In this document: piece by piece, positions 1-9,712 of the stretch | How the letters are laid out: each line of letters opens with the position of its first letter | Numbering within the stretch: the stretch's first letter is position 1 | Assembly (NCBI RefSeq): GCF_001431725.1 | Contig: NZ_CP013106.1 | Location: 2,666,001 to 2,730,000, forward strand | DNA: 64,000 nucleotides | From: Halomonas huangheensis | GTDB lineage: Bacteria; Pseudomonadota; Gammaproteobacteria; Pseudomonadales; Halomonadaceae | Reading direction: 5' to 3' | The notes under the pieces: generated by a model | Seen by the model: the letters and a program-made list of their open reading frames with translations, nothing else | Told to the model about the DNA's origin: nothing | Databases searched by the model: none | Translations under genes and position numbers: made by a program

Positions 1-3000
1 AATAGTCGGGACGCAAGCCACTGAATCCCGTGCCAGTTTCCGGATTATCGGCATCGCGCACCGTAGTGACGGTAGCGTTGCTGCCGTCATCCTGCAGGAT
101 GATCGTACCGTCCTCCGCCTGCAGGGAGATCGGCGTAAAGCCATCCTCATTGACATCCGTCACCGTGACGGCAATCGTCTCGGTGGCACTGAGATCACCA
201 TCGGTAACGCTGACCTCGACTTCGTAGACTCCGTCCTCATCAGCATCAACGGCCAGTTCGTAGTCACGTGGAGAGATGAAGCTCAGTACGCCGGTGTCGC
301 TATCGATACTGAACAGCGGTGCATCGACACCTCCGGTGATGGCATAGACCGGCGCGTTCAGAACAACCGTTTCACCGTCCTCATCGACAACCGGAATGGT
401 CCCTACCTCAGTGAGGTTCTCATCAATGCTCAACGCGACGGGAGCAATAGAGAGGCTTTCGTTGATATCGGCAACGCTGACCAGGGTCTGCTGGGAAACG
501 CTGGTGGTGCCATCACTGACCACAACGGTGAGCTCGTAGACCCCATCTTCATCGTCATCGACCGGTAGTTCCGCATCCGGTGCCACAACAAAGCTCAAGG
601 TGCCGGTAGCGGCGTCATAGCTGAACAGAGCAGCATCCACACCTTCCAGACTGACACTGAGGTCGTCGCCATCAGCATCGTCCAGCACCAGACTGGCGAC
701 TGCCGTGCTGTTCTCGTCAACACTCAGTTCGGAGTCGAGGCCAGCCAGGGTCGGCGCGGTATTGTCCGGTGCGGTGGTGGGGTCGAGTATCAGTGAGTCG
801 ATTCGCATCAGCTCGCCGCCTTCGGCCTGCAACGCCAGTGTCGCCAGCATCCCAGCGGTAATCTGAACCGGTGTTTCGAATACGATTTCCTTGCGATTGC
901 CACTCTGGCCAGCCGAGCCACGTGCCCCACTGCCGACAAACGTGCCGAAATCATCGTTGAGGACCACTTGAGATGACAGTTCGCCGCTGGAAGCATTACG
1001 CGCCTCCAGCACCGTATCGCCAATGCTCAGCGTCAAACTGCCTTCACCATCGGTTTCGTCATAGACGTACAACCGCACCGTATACCAACCCGGCGTGACA
1101 CCCGCAGCATCAAGCTCGGTAGAAACGCTGGCCGGGTCGGTGCTGATCATGCGAATCAGCTGTTCATTGGAAGCCGACACGTTACCGGAGGCAACGATAT
1201 TGGCCGCACTCAGATCTGTGAAGTCCTCGGCCTCAATGGTTATCGACGGCGGCGCGGCCTGCTCTTCGATCTCGAAATTCAGTGTCTGAGTTGCAGACAA
1301 GCCGCCTGGATCTGTAGCACGAACCGTAATATCGAAACTGCCAGCCTCCACAGGAGTCCCCTGAATGAACCCATCGACTACCTCGAGTCCTGCGGGCAGG
1401 TTCTCTGCGCTCAGTGTCAGAGCATCACCATCCGGATCAGAGAACAATGGTGCAAACTGGGCCAGCTCAATCTGAACGAAGTTCTCACCCACCTGGCCAA
1501 AGTACGGCTCCAGGGCAACGGGCTCGACCACCGGTGCATCATTGACGTTCTCGACGGTCAGAGCAAAGTCCGTCGCCGTGGCTGCCTGGCCGTCATCGGC
1601 AGTGACTGTCACGGTATAGGCTCCCGGCGCCAGATCACCAAGACTGCCGGTGAGCACCAGTCCGTCGAAGCTCAGGCCATCCACGTTCACGATATTGTCG
1701 GAAGCGTCAGTCACATTGACACTGAACGTCAGGTCATCGCCGTCATCGTCGACAAAGGGCAGATCAACTTCCAGCGCTGAACGCTCCGCCACCACCATGT
1801 CGGCAATGCCATTGCCAACCACACGCGGGGCGCTGTTGGTATCCGTGCCGGTGTCGCTGCTCAGTTGCACATTGCTGAAGCGTGCGGAGCCTTTCTCGCC
1901 AATGTCGTCGTCATTGACCAGCACCAGCGAGCCAATCGTCTGGCCGGCATGGGCGGATAGATCGATGCTGAAGCGCATGCTGCCATCGCCATTGTCGATG
2001 CCCTGGCCACGTAAATCGACGAAACCCGCCTGGCTTTGTGAGCCACCAAGTTGATAGACCGAATTGCCGCCATTGAAGGGGTTGTCATCTGCATCGAAGC
2101 CGATCGCGATGATCTCCGACAACGGGGAGGAAGACGCCGTCAGATCCAGCGTCAACACCGTGTTCTCGGTGATCAGAAAGTCTTCATCCAGACCGAACCG
2201 CTTCCAGGTGTTATCGAGTAGCGCCAGAGTTGCACCATCATCCTCGATGGCGACATCGTTGCCCGTGACAGGCTGATCCTGAATGGCGTTCCAACTGGTA
2301 ATGGCAGCACTGTTGAAGACCACGTCCACCGTGTCCGGCTGCGGGTCAGTAGCATCGGCCTCGAGCACCACACTGGTTGAGGTACTCGCCTCATTGCCCG
2401 CGCTATCCGTGACATACAACGTCACACTGACATTCCCGGGAGCCTGAGTGGACAGGTCCAGCAACAAGCTGGTGCCATCCACACCCACGGCACTGCGAGT
2501 CGTCCCACCATCAAAGCTGGCCTCCGCACTGACGATATCGCCATCCAGCCCGGAGAGGTTGAAGGTCACGGCATCGGCGTCCGCAGCCGCTACAGAGTCA
2601 GCAGGACCGGCAATCGACAGGTCACCATTCTCGTCCGCCGTGGTGTCAAGGCTCAATGCCATACCCTGCTCTGCCCGATTGCCGAAGACATCAAGGACAA
2701 TGAAGGTCGCGTTCAGATCGCCATCTGGCTGGGCGCCGAGGTCGACACTGAAGTTACCATCGGCATCCGGCACAACCTCAGTAACCGTGACACCTCCGTC
2801 AAAGCTGACTCCGATATAGACCACATCGTCATCCAGCCCTGTCACGTTGAAATCGGCCGCAGCCGCTGTATCTGCATTGACCAGCGTACTTGCTGCTGTG
2901 AACAGGAGGTCATCGCCAACATCAGCGACTACATCGCCAACCGGACCGCTGCCCAGAGTGGTGACTTCAAGACGATCAATATTGGGACCACTGTTGGCTG

Positions 3001-5068
3001 ATGCGGGAATCACCAGGCTGATGATATTGTCACCGGCCTGCAACTCCGAGCTCAGGGTGTGATACCCCCATTGATCGAAGCCTTCGGTCAGTGGGTCATC
3101 ATCAAGATCAGTTCCGGCAAAGCCGAGCGTGACCGCAGGACCCGCATTGACATGCATCTCCATCGGACGCGCGCCATTGCTCGCGTAACGAAAGTTCAGG
3201 TCATAGCTGCCAGCCTCGTCCACGTTGACGGTAAAGCTGATCGAGTCTCCCGGCACACTGCCGAAGTCGACATAGCCGTCACCGGAATAATCCGGACGCA
3301 GGCCCTGAAAGCTAGCACCCGCCTCGGGATTGGAGGCATCACGTACCATTGTGTCGAGATCATTGTCGACACCCGGTTGTGCATCTTCAGCCTGGATAAC
3401 GACCGGATCGATGACTGGGGCCGTCGGATCGACCGGGTCCGCGGCCAGCAATGCGACCTCGACCTTATCGATGTTGGGCCCGTTAGTGGCTCCGCCCAGG
3501 CGCAAGGTATTGGTACCAGCCTCAAGATGAACCTGAATGGATTCCGTGCCCCACCCTTCCCAGGCTGATGGTTGGCCGTCTGTGGGTAGATTCCCCGCAG
3601 GCACTTCGCCATCGACATCATTCGGGTAGTAGAGCGCCGGAGCGGTGGCCGCGAAATTGAAGCTACCCAATGGGGTCAGTTGCCCATCACCATCCACCAG
3701 CGACAGGGGCAAGGGTCGAGCACTGGACGACGCATATGTCGAGGTAACGGTATAAGTACCAGCCACTGCGACATCAATGCTGAATTCAGACCAGGCATCC
3801 GCATTATTCAATGCCCAATCAAGGTAACCTTGCCCCTCAGCACCGACGCGGAAGGTCTCAGTACCGTCGGTGAAATCTGCTATGGAGTCAGGCGTCACCA
3901 CGCGGTTGGTGCCGCTATCTTCAACGTCCTGAAGCGGCGATAACGTCATATCCTCGGCCTGAATGACATGCACATTCGGATCCGGAGCACGCACCTCCAG
4001 ATAGTCGATATTGGGGCCACTGGCACCATTCGAGGTAAAGGTGACGGTATTCACTCCTGCCTGAAGTGAAACGCGAATGACTTGCTCACCAAACTCACTG
4101 AAATCGGCAGGATCTGCATTCAAGGTCGTACTGCGCAGGTCGAACATGCGATCGACCAGCTCATTGTTGACATCGAGCCGCAGCGGACGGTTGCGGTCAC
4201 TACCGTCACCGTTCTGACTCAGGGCATAGCCCAACGCAAGATCGTACTCTCCAGCGTCCGCGACACTGAAGGTAAACGTCAGCGACTCCCCGGAATCTTC
4301 GACATAGTCGACATAGGCTCCACCCTCGGCGTTGAGGGTATTGGGCTCGGACGGGTCGTCGACAACAGCAATACCTGGACCGTTCAGCGTCGCGTAGGCA
4401 CCATCAGCGTCAGCGCTGTCTTCGGCCTGAATACGAATCGGCACGAAGTCAGCCAAGGTCACCTGTAGAGCATCATCACTACCTAATGCAGACGACGCAT
4501 CAGCGTTCAACAACGCCTGTGCGTTGGCTGGTGGCGTATCGCCTTTAGCTCCCCGCGCCGCAATCCCCGTTGGAACAGCTTCAGTCGGCAACGTCGGAGG
4601 CCCTGCTGCTCCCTTTTCGATGGATGCCCACCAATGCTTGATGCCGATGTTAGCGCTAACATCGGCATCAAACAGCGCAGCGGTAGACAGAAACTGCTCC
4701 GAGGCCTGTTCCTGCTCTGTTTTCGTAGAGCTGGGCTCCACCTCGAATGCCATTGTGCTGATCAAGTCTTCGAGCGTCCGCCCGTGCTCGTCAAGTGCCT
4801 CAATCGTCACCCTGAGACTGCCTTTGGGTGGTTGTGGCAGGTCCTCGAAAATGAAAGGGCGGCGAGACACCTCGAAACTCGACATGCTTCCTGATGCATC
4901 GTGCCACGTCATCCAGAGGGACCTGATGTCCTGTTCCCCTACTCCTGGGTGAGGCACAACGCAGAGGTCGTACTTGTCAAACATCCCCTGTTCAAAACGA
5001 TCTCTGGTCTCGAGAATCTTGTGCAGATTTTTATTCTGTGATTTTGCCACAAACCCAATCGAATACAT
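1..5068 (-). CDS. Giant multi-module exoprotein, carbohydrate-binding-like (3' end outside window)
   Basis: One uninterrupted minus-strand frame of 1,689 codons runs off the left edge. An in-frame stop lies at 5107-5105. The ATG at 5068 is preceded by GGGGA; in-frame ATGs at 4984, 4912 and 4885 are alternatives. There is no signal peptide, as expected for a type I secretion substrate with a C-terminal signal. Modules seen: an unknown N-terminal domain (about residues 1-200); CBM6/CBM35-like repeats opening with IQAED at about residues 211, 364 and 556; Ig-like repeats from about 700; a jelly-roll-like module with NTWKRF near 950; another module opening with IEAEDF near 1275; cadherin-like repeats ending in VTVTDVNEDG; and a new LQAED repeat at about 1644. 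Repeats 3 and 4 share SNPEAG/DNPETG and GLRPDY. No catalytic or RTX domain is visible in the window. Adhesin or polysaccharide-active enzyme are both possible. Confidence 0.85.
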   Translation of the reverse strand, partial: MYSIGFVAKSQNKNLHKILETRDRFEQGMFDKYDLCVVPHPGVGEQDIRSLWMTWHDASGSMSSFEVSRRPFIFEDLPQPPKGSLRVTIEALDEHGRTLEDLISTMAFEVEPSSTKTEQEQASEQFLSTAALFDADVSANIGIKHWWASIEKGAAGPPTLPTEAVPTGIAARGAKGDTPPANAQALLNADASSALGSDDALQVTLADFVPIRIQAEDSADADGAYATLNGPGIAVVDDPSEPNTLNAEGGAYVDYVEDSGESLTFTFSVADAGEYDLALGYALSQNGDGSDRNRPLRLDVNNELVDRMFDLRSTTLNADPADFSEFGEQVIRVSLQAGVNTVTFTSNGASGPNIDYLEVRAPDPNVHVIQAEDMTLSPLQDVEDSGTNRVVTPDSIADFTDGTETFRVGAEGQGYLDWALNNADAWSEFSIDVAVAGTYTVTSTYASSSARPLPLSLVDGDGQLTPLGSFNFAATAPALYYPNDVDGEVPAGNLPTDGQPSAWEGWGTESIQVHLEAGTNTLRLGGATNGPNIDKVEVALLAADPVDPTAPVIDPVVIQAEDAQPGVDNDLDTMVRDASNPEAGASFQGLRPDYSGDGYVDFGSVPGDSISFTVNVDEAGSYDLNFRYASNGARPMEMHVNAGPAVTLGFAGTDLDDDPLTEGFDQWGYHTLSSELQAGDNIISLVIPASANSGPNIDRLEVTTLGSGPVGDVVADVGDDLLFTAASTLVNADTAAAADFNVTGLDDDVVYIGVSFDGGVTVTEVVPDADGNFSVDLGAQPDGDLNATFIVLDVFGNRAEQGMALSLDTTADENGDLSIAGPADSVAAADADAVTFNLSGLDGDIVSAEASFDGGTTRSAVGVDGTSLLLDLSTQAPGNVSVTLYVTDSAGNEASTSTSVVLEADATDPQPDTVDVVFNSAAITSWNAIQDQPVTGNDVAIEDDGATLALLDNTWKRFGLDEDFLITENTVLTLDLTASSSPLSEIIAIGFDADDNPFNGGNSVYQLGGSQSQAGFVDLRGQGIDNGDGSMRFSIDLSAHAGQTIGSLVLVNDDDIGEKGSARFSNVQLSSDTGTDTNSAPRVVGNGIADMVVAERSALEVDLPFVDDDGDDLTFSVNVTDASDNIVNVDGLSFDGLVLTGSLGDLAPGAYTVTVTADDGQAATATDFALTVENVNDAPVVEPVALEPYFGQVGENFVQIELAQFAPLFSDPDGDALTLSAENLPAGLEVVDGFIQGTPVEAGSFDITVRATDPGGLSATQTLNFEIEEQAAPPSITIEAEDFTDLSAANIVASGNVSASNEQLIRMISTDPASVSTELDAAGVTPGWYTVRLYVYDETDGEGSLTLSIGDTVLEARNASSGELSSQVVLNDDFGTFVGSGARGSAGQSGNRKEIVFETPVQITAGMLATLALQAEGGELMRIDSLILDPTTAPDNTAPTLAGLDSELSVDENSTAVASLVLDDADGDDLSVSLEGVDAALFSYDAATGTLSFVVAPDAELPVDDDEDGVYELTVVVSDGTTSVSQQTLVSVADINESLSIAPVALSIDENLTEVGTIPVVDEDGETVVLNAPVYAITGGVDAPLFSIDSDTGVLSFISPRDYELAVDADEDGVYEVEVSVTDGDLSATETIAVTVTDVNEDGFTPISLQAEDGTIILQDDGSNATVTTVRDADNPETGTGFSGLRPDY

Positions 5069-5856
5069 GACCAATCCCCGGCTTATTGATGTTGTATACC
5101 AACACTACGCCTCCCCAGACGGCGCATTCCCAACGTCAACCACTCGACCGAAGTTCCATCCTGTTATTCTGGAAGGTCGGCCAAACAGTGTCTTTCTGAT
5201 CCCTTTTAAAACCAAAACCACCCTATCCATACTGAACAATGCAAACCCCATCCAAACCAGCATGAAAGATGAATTTCCGAAAAAGACAGCGTCCCAATGT
5301 CTGAGACAGCCATATTTTTCGCTTGAAACTTTTCATGAGTCTAGCCACCAGAAACAATTCATCAAGTCATTTCTTACCTTTCTCAAAGCATTCACAACCA
5401 ATTAGAAAAATCATACAATCTAGATATTTTTTCTTTAATTTTCATATATTTATTAAAATAATAAGCCGCAAGCATTACTATAAAAAACATACCAGATCAA
5501 CAATAGGATCAAGCAGCCACATCGGATTTACTAATTTTCTAATATCACCTAACAACAAAAAAACAACACCAACACTCTTCAACAAACCATCATGCAAGCC
5601 AACTAAAATATTAGAAACCCAACAACAGGAAAACCAAATTTCCACAAACATATGGCTTTTCAAAAAAACATTCTTGAAAGAACACAGTCAGGCATTACTA
5701 TCCAAAGGCACATCGCCTGAAAAAGGACATTAAAAATTATAAACAGGGAAACTTCCCGGCCTCGGCACACTCTTGAAACCGCTCAAGCCGGCAAAAAAAA
5801 TAAACCCGCAGACGGGACTCCATAACAAGGGGCTACACAACAAGGGGCTACACAAC
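5069..5856. promoter_or_regulatory. AT-rich divergent intergenic region between the exoprotein and T1SS genes
   Basis: About 790 bp without a convincing gene separates the two divergent transcription units. By my count positions 5401-5460 hold only 7 G or C in 60, and 5401-5760 average about 31% GC, far below the flanking genes. The region must hold both promoters; I cannot single out -35/-10 boxes with confidence in such sequence. ORFs here have random-looking composition and no recognisable domain. Such AT-rich DNA is typical of targets of H-NS/MvaT-type silencers, but that is inference. Confidence 0.6.
5824..5853 (+). repeat. Tandem 15-bp repeat duplicating the ribosome-binding site
   Basis: The unit AACAAGGGGCTACAC occurs twice head to tail, directly followed by AACATG of the exporter gene. 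Each copy holds an AAGGGG Shine-Dalgarno-like core; the second core ends 9 nt before the ATG. A TTG at 5773 is in frame and would translate the repeat as LHNKG units, but the RBS position favours the ATG at 5857. Confidence 0.8.
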
Positions 5857-7602
5857 ATGAGTGACCTGGGAAAGGTGCTGCGCTATTGTCGACGCAGTTT
5901 CCTGTATGTCGGGCTATTCAGCATGTTCATCAACCTGTTGATGCTGGTACCTCCGCTCTACATGCTGCAGGTCTACGACCGTGTCATTACCACGCGCAGT
6001 GAGGAGACACTGCTGATGTTGACACTGGTCGTGGTGTTTCTGTTTCTGGTGATGGGCGGACTGGAGCTGATGCGCTCGAGAATCCTGGTAAGGGTCGGCA
6101 ACAAGCTGGATGTGCTGATCAGTCCACGCCTGTATAGCGCCATGTTCCAGCGTTCACTGATGATGCCCGGCAAACCATCGGCCCAGCCGTTGAACGATCT
6201 CACCACCATGCGCCAATTCCTGTCCGGGAATGGTCTTTTCGCATTCTTCGATGCGCCATGGGTCCCGGTGTATATTGCCGTATTGGCGCTATTTCATCCC
6301 TTGTTCGGCCTGTTTGCCGTCATCGCAGGTGTGATTCTCGGTGTTATCGCCTTGATCAATGAGTGGATGACCCGAGCACTGCTCAGTGAGGCCAATGGCC
6401 AACATGTCGCAGCCCAGGATCTGGCCAACAGCAATCTACGCAACGCCGAAGTTCTGCACGCGATGGGAATGTTGCAGGGCATCCAGGGGCGTTGGACGGC
6501 ACGCCATCGCGAGTACCTGGTGCTGCAATCCAGGGCCAGTGACCGAGCCGGATTGCTGACCAATACCTCCAAAGTGCTGCGCCTGATGTTCCAGTCACTG
6601 ATTCTCGGCCTCGGGGCATGGTTGGTGCTGGCGGGCGACATCACTCCCGGCATGATGATTGCCGGCTCGATTCTGATGGGACGCGCTCTTGCTCCGATCG
6701 ACCAAATGATCAATGGCTGGAAGAGCTACTCCGGCGCGCGTACCGCCCGCGGGCGGCTAGAAGAGCTGCTGAATACCATTCCGGCAAAACCAGCTGGTAT
6801 GCCCCTACCACAACCACGGGGTGCCTTGACGCTTGAAGGTGTCAACGCCGCGCCGCCGGGCGAACGTTTGCCAACCCTCCATGACATCAACTTGAAGCTG
6901 GCGAAAGGCGAGCAGATCGCCATCGTCGGGCCAAGCGCTGCAGGCAAATCAACCCTGGCGCGGGTTGTGCTTGGTATCTGGCCGACCCAACTCGGCCACG
7001 TGCGCCTCGATGGCGCCGATATCGGTCAATGGGACCGCACCGCGCTGGGTCCACACCTTGGATACCTACCTCAGGATATCGAGCTATTCGACGGCACCGT
7101 AGCCGACAACATCGCTCGTTTCCAGGAGGTCGATGCCAATGCTGTTGTCGAGGCAGCCCTTCTTGCCGGCGTACATAGCATGATCCTGCGTCTTCCCGAG
7201 GGCTATGACACCTGGCTGAGTCATGGCGGAGCTTCTCTCTCTGCCGGTCAGCGCCAACGCATCGGGTTGGCCCGTGCACTTTATGGCAGCCCTGTCATGG
7301 TGGTGCTCGATGAGCCGGATGCCAATCTCGATGAAAACGGTGAATCTGCCCTCGCCGAATGTCTATTGCAGCTGCGACAGCACCACACCACCACGCTGAT
7401 CATTACCCACCGCCAGCATCTGCTGCAGCAGGTCGACCGAATACTGGTGCTGCGCGATGGGCGAGTGGCATCACTTGCACCACCGGAACGACTTTCCGCT
7501 GTCGCCCGCAGAACCGCAGCCGGCAACTCCGTATCCGGCGTCACCACCTTACGTCCCAGCGCTCGGGGGCACAGCAAGTCACATGAGGAGCCGAAATCAT
7601 GA
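5857..7602 (+). CDS. Type I secretion system permease/ATPase (PrtD/AprD-like ABC exporter)
   Basis: 581 residues. An N-terminal transmembrane domain (hydrophobic segments from about residue 17 to 300) is followed by an ABC ATPase domain: Walker A GPSAAGKST near 358, signature LSAGQRQR near 460, Walker B VMVVLDEPD near 482 and a switch histidine in IITHRQ. There is no N-terminal peptidase domain, so it belongs to the PrtD/AprD type, which exports proteins carrying C-terminal signals across the inner membrane together with a fusion protein and TolC. The ATG at 5857 is chosen for its AAGGGG site. Its stop overlaps the next start (ATGA). Transcribed away from the giant exoprotein gene, its likely substrate. 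Confidence 0.93.
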   Translation: MSDLGKVLRYCRRSFLYVGLFSMFINLLMLVPPLYMLQVYDRVITTRSEETLLMLTLVVVFLFLVMGGLELMRSRILVRVGNKLDVLISPRLYSAMFQRSLMMPGKPSAQPLNDLTTMRQFLSGNGLFAFFDAPWVPVYIAVLALFHPLFGLFAVIAGVILGVIALINEWMTRALLSEANGQHVAAQDLANSNLRNAEVLHAMGMLQGIQGRWTARHREYLVLQSRASDRAGLLTNTSKVLRLMFQSLILGLGAWLVLAGDITPGMMIAGSILMGRALAPIDQMINGWKSYSGARTARGRLEELLNTIPAKPAGMPLPQPRGALTLEGVNAAPPGERLPTLHDINLKLAKGEQIAIVGPSAAGKSTLARVVLGIWPTQLGHVRLDGADIGQWDRTALGPHLGYLPQDIELFDGTVADNIARFQEVDANAVVEAALLAGVHSMILRLPEGYDTWLSHGGASLSAGQRQRIGLARALYGSPVMVVLDEPDANLDENGESALAECLLQLRQHHTTTLIITHRQHLLQQVDRILVLRDGRVASLAPPERLSAVARRTAAGNSVSGVTTLRPSARGHSKSHEEPKS

Positions 7603-8924
7603 GTGCCACTTCCGATGTCGCGGAGCAGAAGGAAGAACTGCCACTGCAGGATCGTAAATACCGGCGACTCGGCATCGTCATACTGCTCATCTGCTTCGGC
7701 GGATTCGGCAGTTGGTCGGTGCTGGCCAATCTGTCGGTCGCCGTGGTCGCCCCGGGCTCGGTCTCGGTCGAAAGCTTCACCAAGACCATTCAGCACCTTG
7801 AAGGCGGCATCGTCGAATCGATTCTGGTTGAGGACGGCGACCACGTTCAGGCCGGGGATGTGCTGGTCGAGCTCGACGACACTCAGACTCGCTCACAGAA
7901 GCAGATCGCAGAGGCAAACTATTTAATCTCTCGTGCCAGTGAAATCCGCCTACTGGCCGAGCAGGCCGGTGCCGAATCGTTGGAATTTCCGCAGGAACTG
8001 GTCAACTCCAGTCATTCACGGGTACAGGAGGTACTGGAAGTCCAGCGCCGTCTGTTCACTTCGCGCCGCGAGTCGCTGCAAGGCACCCTCGCCTCCCTCG
8101 ATGAGCAGATCGTCCAGTTGGAACAGCAGATCGTCGGCCTTGAGGAGACGCAGCAGATAACCGCACAACGTATCAGTTCACTCAACTCGGAAGTCGCCAA
8201 CCACCGAAGGCTGTTTCGCAACGGGTTGATCAACAGCCAGCGGATGCATGAAATGGAGCGAGAAAGTCTGGAATATCAGAGTGATAATGCGGGCCATGCC
8301 GCCGAAGTCGCACGACTGCGCTCGCAGATCAGCGAAAATGCTCTTCAGAAACGCATCCAGGTTCAGGAATTCCAGCAGCAGGTCGGCGAGGCCTTGCGTC
8401 AGGTCCAATCCGAGGTCACGGATGCGGAAGAGCGTCTTATCGCTCTCACTGAACAGTTGCGTCGCACGGAAGTAATTGCTCCGGTATCGGGTACCGTAGT
8501 CGGACTCCAGGTACACACCCTGGGCGGGGTGATTGGTGGTGGTGATCCGTTACTGGATATCGTTCCGGCCAGTGACGGCTTCATCGTCGAAGCCCGCATC
8601 GCCAATCACGACATCGATCACATCTATATGGGCCAACCCGCGGAGATTCGCTTCAGCGCCTTCAACCAGCGCCTGACCAACGTCATCGACGGAGAAGTCA
8701 CCCATGTCAGCGCCAACAGCTTCGAAGACGAAGCAACCCGCAATCGCTACTACAAGGTGCGTATTCGCGTCACCAAAGCAGGACAAGGCGACATGACAGA
8801 CGACATGCGATTACTGTCGGGCATGCCGGCAGAAGTCATGCTCCAGACCGGAGACCGCAGCTTCGCCAGCTACATCGCCAAACCGGTGACGGATATGTTG
8901 GCCAGAGCGATGAGGGAGGAATGA
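7599..8924 (+). CDS. Type I secretion membrane fusion protein (HlyD/PrtE family)
   Basis: 441 residues. A short cytoplasmic N terminus is followed by one transmembrane helix (about residues 24-44), a half-lipoyl motif (HLEGGIVESILVEDGD), a long Gln/Glu-rich coiled coil (about 100-290), the second lipoyl half (VIAPVSGTVVGLQVHTLGG) and a beta-barrel C-terminal part. This is the standard periplasmic adaptor linking the ABC exporter to an outer-membrane TolC-type channel. It is translationally coupled to the exporter by a 4-bp ATGA overlap. No TolC gene is in the window, so a TolC encoded elsewhere must complete the channel. Confidence 0.93.
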   Translation: MSATSDVAEQKEELPLQDRKYRRLGIVILLICFGGFGSWSVLANLSVAVVAPGSVSVESFTKTIQHLEGGIVESILVEDGDHVQAGDVLVELDDTQTRSQKQIAEANYLISRASEIRLLAEQAGAESLEFPQELVNSSHSRVQEVLEVQRRLFTSRRESLQGTLASLDEQIVQLEQQIVGLEETQQITAQRISSLNSEVANHRRLFRNGLINSQRMHEMERESLEYQSDNAGHAAEVARLRSQISENALQKRIQVQEFQQQVGEALRQVQSEVTDAEERLIALTEQLRRTEVIAPVSGTVVGLQVHTLGGVIGGGDPLLDIVPASDGFIVEARIANHDIDHIYMGQPAEIRFSAFNQRLTNVIDGEVTHVSANSFEDEATRNRYYKVRIRVTKAGQGDMTDDMRLLSGMPAEVMLQTGDRSFASYIAKPVTDMLARAMREE

Positions 8925-8928
8925 AGGC

Positions 8929-8984
8929 GTAAGAAGTAAGAAGTAAGAAGTAAGAAGTAAGAAGTAAGATGTAAGATGTAAGAG
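8929..8984. repeat. Heptanucleotide tandem array (8 units of GTAAGAA type)
   Basis: Five exact GTAAGAA units, two GTAAGAT and one GTAAGAG follow each other without a break, starting 5 bp after the fusion-protein stop. AAG keeps a fixed 7-bp phase. It belongs to the family of AAG/CTT heptad arrays found at other gene junctions in this window. No terminator hairpin is visible between this gene and the DUF488 gene. Confidence 0.9.
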
Positions 8985-9143
8985 GTGGTGTGCCCCCAGT
9001 TGAAGGCGCTCCAGCCTCGTCCCTCGCTCCCATCCTGGTTATACTCCCGCCAAAGCGACTATGGCGGGCTGATGAAGTCTTGACCCGCCCTCCCCGACAG
9101 GATGTCGCTGTCCGCCCCTGACAGAGCTCGAAGGAGGAGCCCC

Positions 9144-9566
9144 ATGAGCTACGATATCGTCCTCAAGCGCGTATATCAGACTATTCAAGAGGATGATGGG
9201 GCACGCGTGTTGGTAGACCGTCTCTGGCCACGCGGCCGGCGTCGTGAAGCCCTGGCGCTGGCCGACTGGTATCGCGATGCGTCCCCCAGCCATACCCTGC
9301 GCCGTCAGTATCACGATGAAGCCATCAGTCGCACTGTTTTCGAGGTGCGCTATCGCGGCGAATTACGTGACCAGCCGCAGAGTCTTATCCCGCTGATGAA
9401 GCAGGCCCGTCAGGGTCGTCTGACGCTGTTGACTGCCACTCGAAGCATTGATGCTTCCCATCTACCCATCCTTCGTGACGCCATTATCGAAGCACTGCAG
9501 CAAGAGGACCAGGCGGATGCCCTGCCCTCATCACCGCCGTGCTATGGGAAGGGGGAGGAGTCGTAA
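9144..9566 (+). CDS. DUF488 family protein
   Basis: 140 residues. The start at 9144 is chosen for a strong AAGGAGG site 6 nt upstream; the frame is open further upstream. The N-terminal motif RVLVDRLWPRG and the basic/acidic pattern that follows are typical of the short DUF488 (YeaO-like) family, whose biochemical function is not established. The gene stands alone between the secretion operon and convergent sthA, and its 3' end runs into a heptad-repeat element. Confidence 0.85.
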   Translation: MSYDIVLKRVYQTIQEDDGARVLVDRLWPRGRRREALALADWYRDASPSHTLRRQYHDEAISRTVFEVRYRGELRDQPQSLIPLMKQARQGRLTLLTATRSIDASHLPILRDAIIEALQQEDQADALPSSPPCYGKGEES

Positions 9567-9708
9567 GCCGTACCGTAAGCAACGAGCATCCGGCTGCGAG
9601 CCGAGAGCTGGCAAGCACCGCATTGCGGCTCACAGGAATCCGAGCCGGAGACGGGGTTATTTCCCTTTTCCCTCTTGAAACTTACAGCTTCTAACTTACC
9701 GCTCGGGT
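9563..9708. repeat. Intergenic heptad element (copy A)
   Basis: Two GTAAGC-type units lie at 9563-9581, partly inside the end of the DUF488 gene. A core of about 90 bp follows, then CTT-phased heptamers CTTGAAA, CTTACAG, CTTCTAA, CTTACCG at 9674-9701. The core contains GAGCTGGCAA and, read on the minus strand, AACCCCGTCTCCGGCTC, both closely matched in other copies in this window. It sits between convergent DUF488 and sthA genes, just past the sthA stop. Confidence 0.7.
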
Positions 9709-9712
9709 TTGG

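Noticed and set aside
4974..5733. Plus-strand ORFs of 143 and 136 codons in the AT-rich spacer
   Set aside because: Random-looking composition, no RBS or domain, one overlaps the start of the exoprotein gene; they arise because AT-rich sequence here happens to lack stops.
5773..5856. Extension of the ABC exporter to the TTG at 5773
   Set aside because: No RBS before the TTG, the added residues are the translated 15-bp repeat, and ATG 5857 has AAGGGG at good distance.
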